NCBI RefSeq assembly: GCF_025698545.1
Contig: NC_068566.1
Location: 47,781,192 to 47,845,191, forward strand
Length of the DNA: 64,000 nucleotides
Source: Gossypium raimondii
Taxonomy: Eukaryota > Streptophyta > Magnoliopsida > Malvales > Malvaceae
Direction of reading: 5' to 3'
A program made the translations under genes and the position numbers. This document shows positions 1 through 11,200 of this stretch, piece after piece. Each line of letters opens with the position of its first letter. The stretch's first letter is position 1. The notes below the pieces were generated by a model. That model was not told the origin of the DNA, searched no databases, and saw only the letters and a program-made list of their open reading frames with translations.

Positions 1-450
1 GGTAACATGATCAACATACCAAATTGATAAATTTTGATTGAAAATACTAACGGTCTTAATGATTAAACTAGGTTTTTTTGGTAAAAATTACAAATGGGGA
101 AAGAGAATGACAACCACAGTGTTTGAACCCTGTTTTTGAGATAGCAATAGGGGGCCTAAACACTGCTTCGTACTATCGGTGATTAGGTTTTTTAAATCGA
201 AAAGTCGAGACTTTTTAAGTATGGGGACTAAATCGAAAATTATCCCAAAGTATAAGACTTAATGGCTCATTTTGATCTTATTTAATCTACCTTTTCCCCT
301 TTGCTTTGCTTGTAAAAATTCCCTCGTTTGTTCCCTCTCTCTAGCCGTTGCTTGGCCTATTCAACCGGAACTTGTCAAACACTAAATCTTTCACTTTCAC
401 TCCCAATTATCATATTTTTATTTAAACCCCCAAACCCCCATTTTCACAAT
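1..450. other. Intergenic sequence upstream of the SAUR-like gene
   Basis: No coding region is visible. Around 100-160 there is a short segment that read on the minus strand resembles a pol III B box (GGGTTCAAAC), so it may be a worn repeat, but no A box or end can be defined. The last 150 bases, pyrimidine-rich and followed by a TATA box, are probably the promoter of the downstream gene. Confidence 0.4.
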
Positions 451-458
451 TATATAAA
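451..458 (+). promoter_or_regulatory. Probable TATA box of the SAUR-like gene
   Basis: TATATAAA lies about 94 bases before the ATG at 552, after a C-rich stretch. Position and sequence fit a plant core promoter and would give a leader of about 60 nt. No transcript evidence is available. Confidence 0.55.
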
Positions 459-551
459 TGGTTCATTTATCTAGCCATAACACAATATCAAGTCCATAAC
501 ATCATATATGTACCAACTACTTTTGAGAAAATTTTGAGTTATTAATAATTG

Positions 552-920
552 ATGATGGATTGCTTGGTATTGCCCGTCTCGTTGTTACGAAAACGCAGCG
601 CAGCGTCTCGACAAGGCTACCGGCCTCTAACGAAGGACAGATACGATGAATCGAATCGACAAGTGATGGTGGTGGCAGGTAAAGAAAAGAGGGAGTTTTT
701 AGTAGACTCTTTTGTGTTAGAAGAGAGCCCATTTAGGGTTTTGATCGACACAATTAAAAAAGATTATGGTGAAAAAAGAGAGAAGAATGGGAGGGTAATT
801 TTGGTGGATGTGGATGCTATATTGTTTGAACACATGCTTTGGTTGATGCAAAATGATTGTTCTTCCTTGTTTCAACTTAATCTTGAGGAGATTATTGATT
901 TCTACTCTCAAGATAATTAG
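552..920 (+). CDS. SAUR-like auxin-responsive small protein (SAUR76-79-like group)
   Basis: Intronless gene of 122 residues. The ATG at 552 is followed at once by a second ATG at 555; either may serve. After a basic, variable N-terminus (about 1-37) comes the SAUR core: VVAGKEKREFLVDSFVLEESP (near 40-61), then a charged linker, then a C-terminal block, LFEHMLWLMQND, ending in an acidic tail with EIIDFYS. The LFEHLLWML-type block is what I remember from the Arabidopsis SAUR76-79 group. SAUR proteins are short-lived growth regulators that in the best-studied cases inhibit PP2C.D phosphatases and promote acid growth; whether this divergent group does the same is not shown by the sequence. Single exon, length and TATA placement fit the family. 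It is the first gene in the window and its nearest neighbour is about 6 kb away on the opposite strand. Confidence 0.75.
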   Translation: MMDCLVLPVSLLRKRSAASRQGYRPLTKDRYDESNRQVMVVAGKEKREFLVDSFVLEESPFRVLIDTIKKDYGEKREKNGRVILVDVDAILFEHMLWLMQNDCSSLFQLNLEEIIDFYSQDN

Positions 921-2229
921 AATTAAAAAAAAGTATGTTGGTTTTACTATTTTAGTGTTTTTCTCGATAATATTGATCGTAATTGATTACTTGATTACGA
1001 TATGATGCAACTGAAAATGAATTCTTGTTTACAATTTAGGGTACAAATCATACTAATTTCTTTGTTGTTCAATACATATTCCGGCATAAATATTTGTTTT
1101 GAACATATATGGTATTGTGATTACATAGTTAATTAGTGTTCACCAAATCACAAAGAAGACCTTTAATTGGTTGGTTAAAATATTTTAAGTAGTAATAAGG
1201 GTATGAAGGAACTTTGACCCCTTGGTTACATGTTTTAGTCTTCCATTAAATGAAATAATTATATTTTTGGCCCTTATGAAAAGTTAACAATTTAACACAA
1301 TCTTTTTTAACTTTGACCCCTTCAAAATTTTATAATTTTATCTCATCTTTCCTAACCAAAATTTCTGGATTCACCCTTGTGAATAAAGAAAACAACATTT
1401 AAAAACTCTTTTTTTGGTGTAACGAAAAATAAACTTTACATTAACTTAAAGCAAAAGGGATCTTTTGTGGCACTTCTTCGAGTAAAATCAGTCCTTCCTT
1501 TCTATCAAAAGTCATTTTAATTGGTAACGCAATCAGCATCCTTATTCTCCTCTCTAAAATTTGGCTCTTGACCTAATTAAAATTTGGATTTAATTAGAAC
1601 TTAATTAATGTGATTATCCGAAATCAAAAAATATCATTAAAAAAACTTAGTTTGAATCTTTCAAGCTAATAAAATCACAGTTCGGCTTGATTGATATGTA
1701 AACTTTGTTTTATTGTTTGCCGGCTTGTAAAGTTTCTCTGTATTTTCGGATTTGGCCAAAGTTTGGTATTTATTTTGCATTTCACATTGAATCAGTCAAA
1801 TTTTCCAAACACATGCCCCTTTGTTTTTTTTCCCAATGGTTCATTGTTTATAATTTACCTCTGAGTTGGTGAGCTTTATACCTAATAATACAACTACTTA
1901 CTTTCTTTCCTTTTTTTCCCATTTTGATTGTTTCTTAAGAGTTGATTTTACAGATTAAATCGGATAAACACTAATATGTATTGTCGGGATAATGTATAAT
2001 GTTATCTTATTTTTAGCATTTGATAATAGCTATTTGTATGATAAAATTATATTTCTTCATTGATTATTCGTATCATCTTTAATAATTAAATAACGTTCAA
2101 TGTATAGGCGACGAAAACGATATCATAAGATTTCATCATCAAATCACACGCATAATCATCATTAATTATAAGAAATGTCACCAATAATGAAATTACATGA
2201 CAAAATAAATATCATCAATTGTTGTTGAT

Positions 2230-2361
2230 TGAGTCTTTGTTTGATTAGCATAAATATTGTCGCCATTGCAAGAGGACGTGGGTTTGAGTGTGTTAAAGCG
2301 CATTATCCTTCTATTTATGGGTTGAGAAGGGGTTATAAGTAGTTCCAGATATTATGTCAAA
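2230..2361 (+). mobile_element. tRNA-derived SINE-like repeat, copy 1
   Basis: Shares order and spacing with five other copies in the window: a TTGAGTCT start, an A-box-like segment, 'attgtcgccattgcaagagg', a B box GTGGGTTTGAGTG at 2278-2290, then a body with 'cattatccttctatttatgg' and an end near 'attatgtcaaa'. A degraded copy, since the A box reads TTTGATTAGCAT. Target duplications are not evident. Confidence 0.6.
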
Positions 2362-5300
2362 CGTCTTGTAGTGCCGGTTGTTGATTTTTATTTTGATGAC
2401 ATGTAGAAATCTCTGGTTTAGGAAAAATTCACTTTCATCTTAGCTTTCATGATTTGTTATATAAAAAAAGTAGGGGAAAATCATCAAAGTTCCTATACAC
2501 TCGAGGAAAGAAATTAAAGAGCATTGAATTTGGTATTGATTTGTTATATAAATTGTGTGAATGAAATAAAAACAATAGATTCAAATTAATTAAAATTTAA
2601 TTTAGGAAAATGAGTTTTGAATTTGCAAATACATATTTCTAATATCCAATAAATTCATAAATTAAAGAAACCATAGTAAAATTACTTTCATGAGTCTTAT
2701 CATAGAATTATACAAATTCGAAACTCTAACCCCTTTCCTAATTTAAAATTAGTATGGTTTCTATTCACGCTTCGCATTAGGTAAATTATTTATTTTTGAC
2801 TAAATTGTAGAATAAAAAATTAAGGGTTAAAATTTAAAATTCAATCTTCATACTTTTATTTTCAGAATTTAATCTCTACTTTTGAATTTAAAATTTAGGT
2901 TCATTTGTTAACACTGTTAAATTTTATTATTATTAAATTTATTGGTCCGGCATTTTAAAATTTAAAAAAAACTCACTTCGTGTTCATGTAACAAAAAAAT
3001 TTTAACGGACTTGAATTTAATATAGATAATTCTTAAAATTCAAACAATCATTTTAATTAAAATAAAATATTTAGACTAACTAATGAAGTTATAAAAGTTG
3101 AGGTACCAAATTATGTCAAAATTAAAGTATATAGATTAAATCTCAAATTTGAATGAAATATAAAGATGAGAAATTTAACCATTCTTATAATTTAAAAGAT
3201 GGAGGGATCGAAATTGAAATTTACTCATGATATATAGTTGTATTAATTTCCACCTTTTTTGGTGTATGAATTTGAGCAATTGGACTCACATAATTCATTC
3301 AAATCAGACTTTGGAATATATCTAAACCCAATTATGTATCTACCAGCCCAAGTAGATGCAGGAAACTTAGGGTTATTTTAGAATGGCAATACCCAAATCG
3401 AATTTTACCCTTATACATGTAACCTTATTATAATGATAAATTTTTAAAAGTGCATTATATAGATATTGAAAGGGTAAAAACATTTTATGCTTTATGTTTT
3501 TTTTTTCTTTTAAAGAAGTATGTTTAAATTAAGACGATTTACTCAACATTCATAGATGTGATAATAATTTTTAAGATTCAAACGTAGATGGTGAAAGGGC
3601 TGGTGGTTGGGTACTGCATGCCAAATGTAGAGTTGTGGTAGTAGTAGATTCGGCACCATCTTCTTTCACCCGTTCCATTACCATATCTGGTTCATTCTTA
3701 ATGTTGTTTATATTATTGTTAAATGTTTTAAACGGTCTCAAATTTTTAAAATGTTTTAATTGAATCCTCAAGATATTAGTGTCATATTAATAAAGTCCTA
3801 CCACTTAACTATGAATTTGGACATTAGACAAATGGAAGAATTAGATTGATACGATATTACACTCGAGAACTCAATCAAAACATTTTAAAATTTAATAATC
3901 AATTTAAATTCGCATCATAATTTGGAAATGTTTGATGAAATAAACCCTAAAAATGAGAAAAATATGACAAGTTTTTAACACGATAAAAGTTTGCATTTAT
4001 TACATTATTAGCACATAAATACATACACGGACAATAAACAATATGTTGACATCTCATTAAAAGCTCTTTAAAGAATACGAAAAATTAAAATTTTAACTCT
4101 TAACTAAAATTTTTAACTATTAACAACACATAACTCATTACCGATATGCATCGATAGCGTATTAAATATAATTCCTTAATTGCGGTACTTCATTGCTTTC
4201 CCAATGTATATTGTTAACATCAAACAACAAACAAATCCCATGAATACTTCTCCCTTAAAACAAACCACAATGAGAAAATACTTAGTTTCAGCAAAGTTGA
4301 TAATTGGGGCAAGGCAAGCATTTTCTTTATCCATTTTCCTATGTATATATAGCTAGGTTTTGTGGATTCAAAAAGGAGAGAATAGATTCATTGACAAATT
4401 TTAATTTTAAAATATATATTATATAATATTTAAGTTCAACTTGTTACAATACCTAACCTAATGAAAATGAAGTAATGATGATCATTGTTCATAATTAAAT
4501 ATATATATTTTAAAAGCTTTAGAGATCTATCATATATATATTGAAACAAGCAATACAAATTTTAAAATTATTGTGAGAGAGAAGGATTTTCATAAATAAA
4601 ATCGAACTCTGAATCTATTACCAGCTTAATTAAAACCACATGAAATCTCTTGTTATTAAATTGATAGCTTGTTAACATATCTCGCATTGCTATTATTATA
4701 AAAAGCAGTGGTTGAACTATTGAAATAGCACGATTTCACATCTAAAAAATAAAAAAAAAATATACGAGGTTGTGGAGTGTTTGTACTACTAGAAATAGAG
4801 GTAATCTCTCCAACTTTAAATCATCCCAAAAATTGTCATTTCCTTCCTAAGACAATTTTTCTCTTTCTATTTGTCTTTTTCCACTTGTACCTTTTGCAGT
4901 GAAATATATTTTGTAGTGTCTAAGGATGTAGGTGTAATTTGCCAAACCTTGTTAAAATTCTGATGTTCTTTATTGTTTTTCTTTCAATATTTTGTAGGGT
5001 ACATTTGTAGTGATATATTGTGCTATTAAATTACATTGGAAGGAAATTCTATCTAAAAGGTTGGTTTTAAGTGGATTGTCTATGACCCCTCCAATCTTTT
5101 CTAGGAATTAAATCGAGTGTAGCTTTCTAGTACAAAAATTTACTCGCTTTTACCCTATTTGCACAACAATAACTACAAATAGAACAAGAAGGGCCTAGGC
5201 TCCCAAAATTTTAGAAAATTTTGAATACCTCTTTTAAAGATTTTAAAATTTTAATTAGACCCTTTTTCAATAGTTCTAAAATTTTAATTAAACCTTTCAA

Positions 5301-6372
5301 AATTTTTGAAAAATTTCATTTTATTCTCTCAAAACTTTTAAAACTTTTAATTAAACCCCTCACAATTTTTGAAAAATTTAAATAAACCCTCCAAAACTCA
5401 ATGTCATGTTCCACCATTGATGAAAAGGAAATTCAATTATCTTACTAAACTCAAAAATTTTGATAATAAATAAAAATAGTTTTATGATTTCTTTTCAACA
5501 AAAAAAAGAAAAGAAAAGAAAAAAGACCTTGGTGCAGAAACTTAGACTAACCTGGAAATTTAATGGTAAATCTCTTTGTAGAAGAAAATCCTAAATAAGT
5601 TTATATCTTTTCCCCAAATTAGAGCAGTTTTAATGATTTTTAAGCCATTGACCAACTGTTGTGATCCCTTAACCAAAAGCAAAAATTATAATATTTGAAT
5701 ATCGAGACATGCAATAGCTTTTTAATATATATATATATATATAACACTATTTTTAGAACTAAAGAGTGTACAACATGTCTGCTAAAACATTCTGACAAAT
5801 TTTAATTATAATTTAAGTAAATAACTTATAATTTTTCTTTAGAGAGACTTAGTCCTCAAAGTAAGAAAATGTTTAAAAATATTATTTAATATATATAACA
5901 TTGTTGGAGGAAATAAAATCTATCACCCATCCTATTACGTCTTTGGTTTTCTTAAGAATTAGTGATAAGATTCATTAAATTTTAAAAGGAGAATGCGAAT
6001 TCGATTTTAAAGATAAAATTATTAAGAGAAAATTATAAATTTAAAGGATATCTGTAAGGGAATTGTCTTCATGTTAGTAAGACCAAAGACAACATTAATA
6101 TAACACAATTTTGTGTTGTTTCTGGTGGTTGTTGTAAGTGTTTTTCTCTGGTGTGCATGAACCCTTAGTGTTATATATAAAACAGATATAGATAAAGATT
6201 GATTATTGATGGAGGAAATTACAGAAGGGAGCTAAAAATCAAGAAAAGGGTAAAGCTTTGAAACAATATATGAATGCAAAAAAATCATGTTGGGTCAAGC
6301 AAGAAACAAGAAGAATCGTCAGTGATGAAACCCTTGTTTCAATGTTTCTTACCTATATTTTATTACTGTTTT

Positions 6373-6374
<2 letters not shown>

Positions 6375-6420
<46 letters not shown>
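6375..6420. repeat. (TA)23 microsatellite
   Basis: Uninterrupted TA dinucleotides, about 46 bases, 0.45 kb beyond the stop codon of the AHL gene. It creates the spurious YIYIYI frame on the plus strand. Confidence 0.95.
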
Positions 6421-6423
<3 letters not shown>

Positions 6424-6865
6424 TTTCCTGAAAACAATGCACAAAAGAAATTACACTATCCCATGTTACCATATCCTACAAGATTTTTTACTTTGGAACC
6501 CCTTTTTCTATGTTTCAAGTACTAAGTTTCATGTCCTTTGTTATGTCTCTTAAGCCTATATTTGTGTATATATATAAATGAAATTAAAGAAAAGGGGAAA
6601 CCCTAATTTGATATATGTTAGTGACACATTGTTATCCATACATCATAATATCAAACCACTTTTTTGTTCTTATAGAAAGAAAGTTAATTGTTCCATATCG
6701 TCAACAAGAAAGAAACTATTTCCCTTAAATCATAGATTCCAAAAATCCCCCCAAAAAAAAAAACCTAAAAATACCCTAAAATTAACATTCAACATAAGAT
6801 GAACATAAACTAGTTCCCATGAAATTTTGCTGACCTTTTTGTGATCCACCATAAATGACAAGCTC

Positions 6866-7669
6866 TCAAAATGGAGGTCTATTACCACTGGAATTTCCAG
6901 GCCATCCTTCAACTGGTAATTGAACATTAGGAGGCATATTAAGTGGCAAATTAAAGAAAGGTAACCCACCTTGTTGTGTAGTAGCACCTGGATCAGCAAA
7001 CATGTTATTTCCATTTCCACCGCCGTTTGCACCGCCGTTTCCACCACCGTCATCTTCTTCTAAAGGTAATCTCTCATAAGCTACATTTGTGAAGGATGAA
7101 GCTATGACAATAACAGGTCCAGCTGCCATAAGTTCACCAACTACGTTTCCACCTACAACTTGTCCTTGACCACCGGCTAAAAAGATGGTTAAACTGGTGG
7201 CACCGGGTGGAGCTGGCGGTGGTAGAAACGAACCGGAAAGTGATAAAATCTCGAATCTACCATGAAGGGTAACCACAGAACCAGTTGCTGATGGTTGTCT
7301 AATGGTGACGTTGGTGACCGTACCACTGCCGGATAATATACAGATACCCCTTTGTCGTCTCCGAGCATAGTTGGCTATACAATCGAATACATCACAGCCG
7401 TTGCCAATTTCAAGAATGTGAGCTCTAAGGGTGTTTGCACTTTCTCTGGTGATAATAACTGGTGGTTTAGGCTTGTTTTTGGAACCAGGTGGACGACCCC
7501 TTGGTCTACGAGCAACAAGGTCATTATGACCTGTGTTCATCAAGTCATCGGCTGATCCACCGCCGCTTCCGCCACCGGTAAGGTGGTCTTCATGTTCAGA
7601 TTGGTGTTGAAGATGAAGGTCAGGTCTATGAAGTTGATGATGAACATAGCCTAAATCAAGACCAGCCAT
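6866..7669 (-). CDS. AHL23: AT-hook motif nuclear-localized protein, AHL23-like (clade A)
   Basis: Intronless, 267 residues, ATG at 7669-7667. Nuclear DNA-binding regulator: AHL proteins bind AT-rich, matrix-attachment-like DNA through the AT-hook and form homo- and hetero-trimers through the PPC domain, acting on growth, flowering and chromatin. Visible parts: N-terminal MAGLDLG; Gly/Ser-rich linker 31-40; a single type-I AT-hook [17 protein letters not shown] (54-70, core RGR 57-59); PPC/DUF296 domain about 77-200 containing GRFEIL (137-142), required in this family for partner binding; Gly/Asn-rich tail 208-221; and a C-terminal FFNLPLNM...[11 protein letters not shown] block that I recall from Arabidopsis AHL23 (At4g17800). 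No introns fits clade A. The symbol names the closest Arabidopsis relative from memory; nearby paralogues (AHL22, AHL24) cannot be excluded without a tree. No frameshift or missing key residue is seen. Confidence 0.93.
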   Translation of the reverse strand: MAGLDLGYVHHQLHRPDLHLQHQSEHEDHLTGGGSGGGSADDLMNTGHNDLVARRPRGRPPGSKNKPKPPVIITRESANTLRAHILEIGNGCDVFDCIANYARRRQRGICILSGSGTVTNVTIRQPSATGSVVTLHGRFEILSLSGSFLPPPAPPGATSLTIFLAGGQGQVVGGNVVGELMAAGPVIVIASSFTNVAYERLPLEEDDGGGNGGANGGGNGNNMFADPGATTQQGGLPFFNLPLNMPPNVQLPVEGWPGNSSGNRPPF

Positions 7670-7941
7670 GTTAATAACTTAGTAGTGTATATATATATAT
7701 AATATATGTAAGTTAATTTAGATTAAAAACTGTTCAACAAAGGAGATTTGTTTAAATTTATATATAAAAAAAAAAAAAAACTGGACTAAAAAAAGAAAGG
7801 GAAAGGCTACGAAGAGAAAGGGTTTTTGATTTTAAAAGAGAAAAAGAAAAGAAAATTGAAAACAACGAAGAATTGAGTGAAGGCAAAGGAAAGGGGGGTG
7901 AAATGGAAGAAGGGAGGTGAAGGAGGAGACAAAACAAAGTT

Positions 7942-7953
7942 TATATATATAAT
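7942..7953 (-). promoter_or_regulatory. Probable TATA box of the AHL gene
   Basis: Read on the minus strand this is TTATATATATAAAC, followed by a strongly pyrimidine-rich stretch (7840-7930) typical of a plant 5' leader. It would give a leader of roughly 240 nt. A second TATATAAA-like site at 7757-7766 lies closer to the ATG and is the alternative. Confidence 0.5.
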
Positions 7954-8103
7954 AAAAAACGCAGTCTTTTCTAATATACCATGAATTGGTTGAGATTATT
8001 TTTTTTTTTTTTTTTTTGAGATGCAAAGTTGGTGGATGCCAACACTACTCTCATTTTTATGAGCGTGGGGTTTAATATAGTAAGATTATATTATTTTATT
8101 GAT

Positions 8104-8275
8104 GGGTAAATTACATTCGCTAGTCCCTTAATTATTAGTGAATTTCTATTTTACTTACCCAATTATATGAAAAGTTACAAAATGGTCATTTAATTGTTTG
8201 ACTTTTTTCTTTTTTGGTCACTGGCAAGAAGATAACTCGGTAACTTTTAAAATTGGTATAATAGTAACTTTACCC
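8104..8275. mobile_element. Degenerate MITE related to the GGGTAAATTACA family
   Basis: Starts GGGTAAATTACATT and ends AGTAACTTTACCC, imperfect inverted termini. Internal phrases ('aaaagttacaaaatggtcat', 'cttttttggtca') also occur in the well-preserved element at 41545-41853. No convincing target duplication flanks it. Confidence 0.5.
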
Positions 8276-11200
8276 TCAATATTTATACATTTATGTTAAT
8301 TTAGTGTTGATTCTAAAAAATTACCTCAACATTTACACATTGTGTAATTTGAACTTTTTTATTTCGTAATTTGAACTCTTGTTTTTATTTCGTTTTTCTT
8401 TGTAACATTGAGGGTGGATTTTAAAAGAATAAGAAAAAATTTTAATTTATTGTCTTGGATTTTTGGTGTTTCTTATACTTTCAGTCAAATTTGGTGATAA
8501 ATTTATTTTTTAGCTTTTTAGATTAAAGTGTCAAAAAAACAAAAATATAAAAAATGAATAAATTATACAATATATAAATATATTAAAATTTTTAAATTAA
8601 GTCAACACAATGATTTATTTTAAATATATAGAATCACCATAATAAAAATTAATACAATTGGCTCTAGATAAAGAATTCAAGAGCATGGGGAATATTTGTG
8701 AAAAGATATGAATTAAGAAAGCTTTTGGTTTGTTAGTTGTTCCAACCAGTTTTTCTTATTAATGTTACAAACATAAGTTGGAACATATTAGTATATTTAA
8801 CAAATTCAAAAACAAAATAATGTAACACGATATTTGTTAATGCAGCTTGAATTCATCTATCTTACCCTGTGGAGCCTTGCTTAGTGAATGATTTTATTCA
8901 ATGATGAATCTAAAATCCTATTGGCTAAAGCCTAATCTACTTTTGTACGATAGATAATTGCAGGGCTAACAACGAACCTCCCCAAATAATCTTACTTATA
9001 ATAAGATTTACTCTCCAAATACAACGCAAAGTTAAGCAAATAATCAGTGAAAAGCACTCAACAAGCACACCCAACATCTGCAGCAATGCAACCTCTATAT
9101 AGGTTGAGATCAATACCTTCTCCAAGTAATTGAGGAGATAAATTAGCATTAAAAATAAAAGAATTATTCGCACAAAAATATCCTCCTTAAATTTCGAAAT
9201 ATATCCTTCACATTTAAACAAATTCAATTCACTCCAAATAAGGCCAAATCAAAGTCTTTTAAAAGAAAGATAAGATTTGCATTCAATCAACCTTTCCCAT
9301 TTGACAACAAATCCTCCAACAATACTAAAATTAATCCAAACAAAGTTTTCGAAGCTTCAATTTTGGAAAGAAAAAAAAGTTTCAAGAATGGATGGAAGGT
9401 GGAATGCACGCGGCAGAAAGGGTGTGTGATCTTTTTATTAGAAAAGAAAACAATTGAGCAAATGAACCCTAGAAGTAGAGGAGAAGAAGATGCATTTGGA
9501 GTTGAATTGTGTGGATGGGGTTTAGATGACGGGATGTTTTAACCTTCGGTCTTTGCTCATTGGAGCTTGTTCTTAACTACGGTTACCACCCTTCACACAT
9601 AGTTGACCAAGTTTTTGGTTTATCAACAAATACATTGAAAAAGAAAAAACAATGGGGAGGCAAGTGGGCAAAAGAGCAGCGGCGCGTGGGTCCCACTCTT
9701 GTCGTATCCGCCACCACCCTTCATGGCCCTCCGCCCCTCCTTTTAGCCGTCACCGCCCCTTGTTTTATTTTGCTTGACTTTGGATTTTATATATATATAT
9801 ATCATAGTCTTATAACCATGCATTTCCTTTTAAAATTACTTACATATATGGGTTATATAGCATATTTAATGAAGTGCTATAAAAGGAAATATGGGTTATG
9901 TTCCTTTTTTAGATATTCATAATATATGGTTTTTTTTAATAATTAAAATAGTTTTTTTTCTAGAAACTTTTGGTATACTTTATATATATTTAGAAGGTGT
10001 TGAAAATTTGATCTCTATTCAATATGAGGACAAGAGTTGAGGAGTTGGGTTTCAATATTTTTAAGGATAATAATTTGTTAAGAATATTTAATCTTCCATT
10101 TGAAGCTATTTTAAATGGAATTTATACATGAAACTATAAAATAAAATAAAATAGATTGACCCCCTTTAATATATAACTAGTTGATTGAGATTAAATATAT
10201 AGTAATTGATGTTTTAAAAAATATTCTTCTTCTTGAAAATGAAAGCCTAACCAATTGTTTGTAATTATTTTCTTTTTCTTAAGATATCAATAACATTATA
10301 AAACTAAATTAAATAATTAACTTAAACCAAGGTATTAACTACTAATTGGACTAATTTTTTTAATTTTTATAGAGCAGAAAGGTGAAATTTATGCATTATT
10401 CATTGCTTAGATTCAAACATATTTAGGGTCCTTTTGAGTGGGCATTTACTGTTAGCTTTCTTTTTGTCTCATATTACAGTAATCAACCTGATCGTCACTG
10501 GTATTTTTACATTAACCACAAATAATTGTAACACCCGTCCAAAAGTAGCCTTAGAAAATAAAATGATTTCGACTTCAATTGTCATCATATGTGTCCAAAG
10601 TAAAGCAAAGAAGTCATCGATTTTATTTATTTATAGATTTCAAATTTGCTGTTGGCCTTGAAGAGGGCAAATCTATAAAGCAAAGAAGTTGGCATTTGCA
10701 AGCGTGTAAAGGCTAAACTTCAAAGCATAAAAAAATGCAAAAATACATAAATAATTATTTGATTGTAAAATTTTTAATTTTATAAGCAAAATTAAAATAT
10801 TATTACACATTTGTAGTTGATATTTAAGAATCAATAAACAAGATTATGATAATTTTTAATTCGTTTGTGAAGATGAAAAACTCGTTTAATTAAAATAATA
10901 ATCTATAAATAAATAATTTAAAAGAGGATTTTATTTTCTTGCATGAGTTATTAATTAAATTTGGCTAGACAACACTTACCTAACTCCAATATGTAAGTCA
11001 GTCAAGGATAGAAAGTAAATGAAAGAAATTATAATCTAAAATCAAACAAAAGTTTGCACAATTCAACCACTCATGACTACTTGGGTTTGGATTAACATTA
11101 TTAGTGATATGATCTTTTTGTTCTTTATTTAACAAAAAATTTACATACCAAATTATAAAAATTTTAATATTGAAATACTTCAATGTTTCTCTTTTTTTTA

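Larger units (their letters stand above)
921..6865. other. Gene-free, AT-rich intergenic region
   Basis: No gene is supported. It holds a SINE-like copy (2230-2361), an AT-rich stretch at 2800-3230 made of worn pieces reading like 'taaaatttaaa' repeats, phrases at 5180-5400 repeating a unit close to 'AATTAAACCCTTCAAAATTT', and TA microsatellites at 5724-5743 and 6375-6420. The stretch just before 6866 is 3' flank of the AHL gene. Small open frames at 3571-3771 and 6274-6802 are chance or microsatellite-derived. Confidence 0.55.

Noticed and set aside
2270..2295. Functional tRNA gene at the B-box match
   Set aside because: Only internal promoter boxes are present; no cloverleaf or acceptor stem can be drawn, and the same unit is dispersed six times.
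6274..6802. Open frames near the AHL 3' flank, one with a long YI repeat
   Set aside because: The repeat is a (TA)23 microsatellite read in frame; no family resemblance, and the frames lie in the AHL 3' flank.
6730..7555. Other-frame open frames overlapping the AHL gene
   Set aside because: They are shadows of the AHL coding sequence, which has a complete domain structure in its own frame.
9560..9922. 120-codon open frame on the plus strand
   Set aside because: Starts at a non-ATG codon, passes through a TA microsatellite and has no recognisable domain. The GC patch inside it is reported separately as non-coding.
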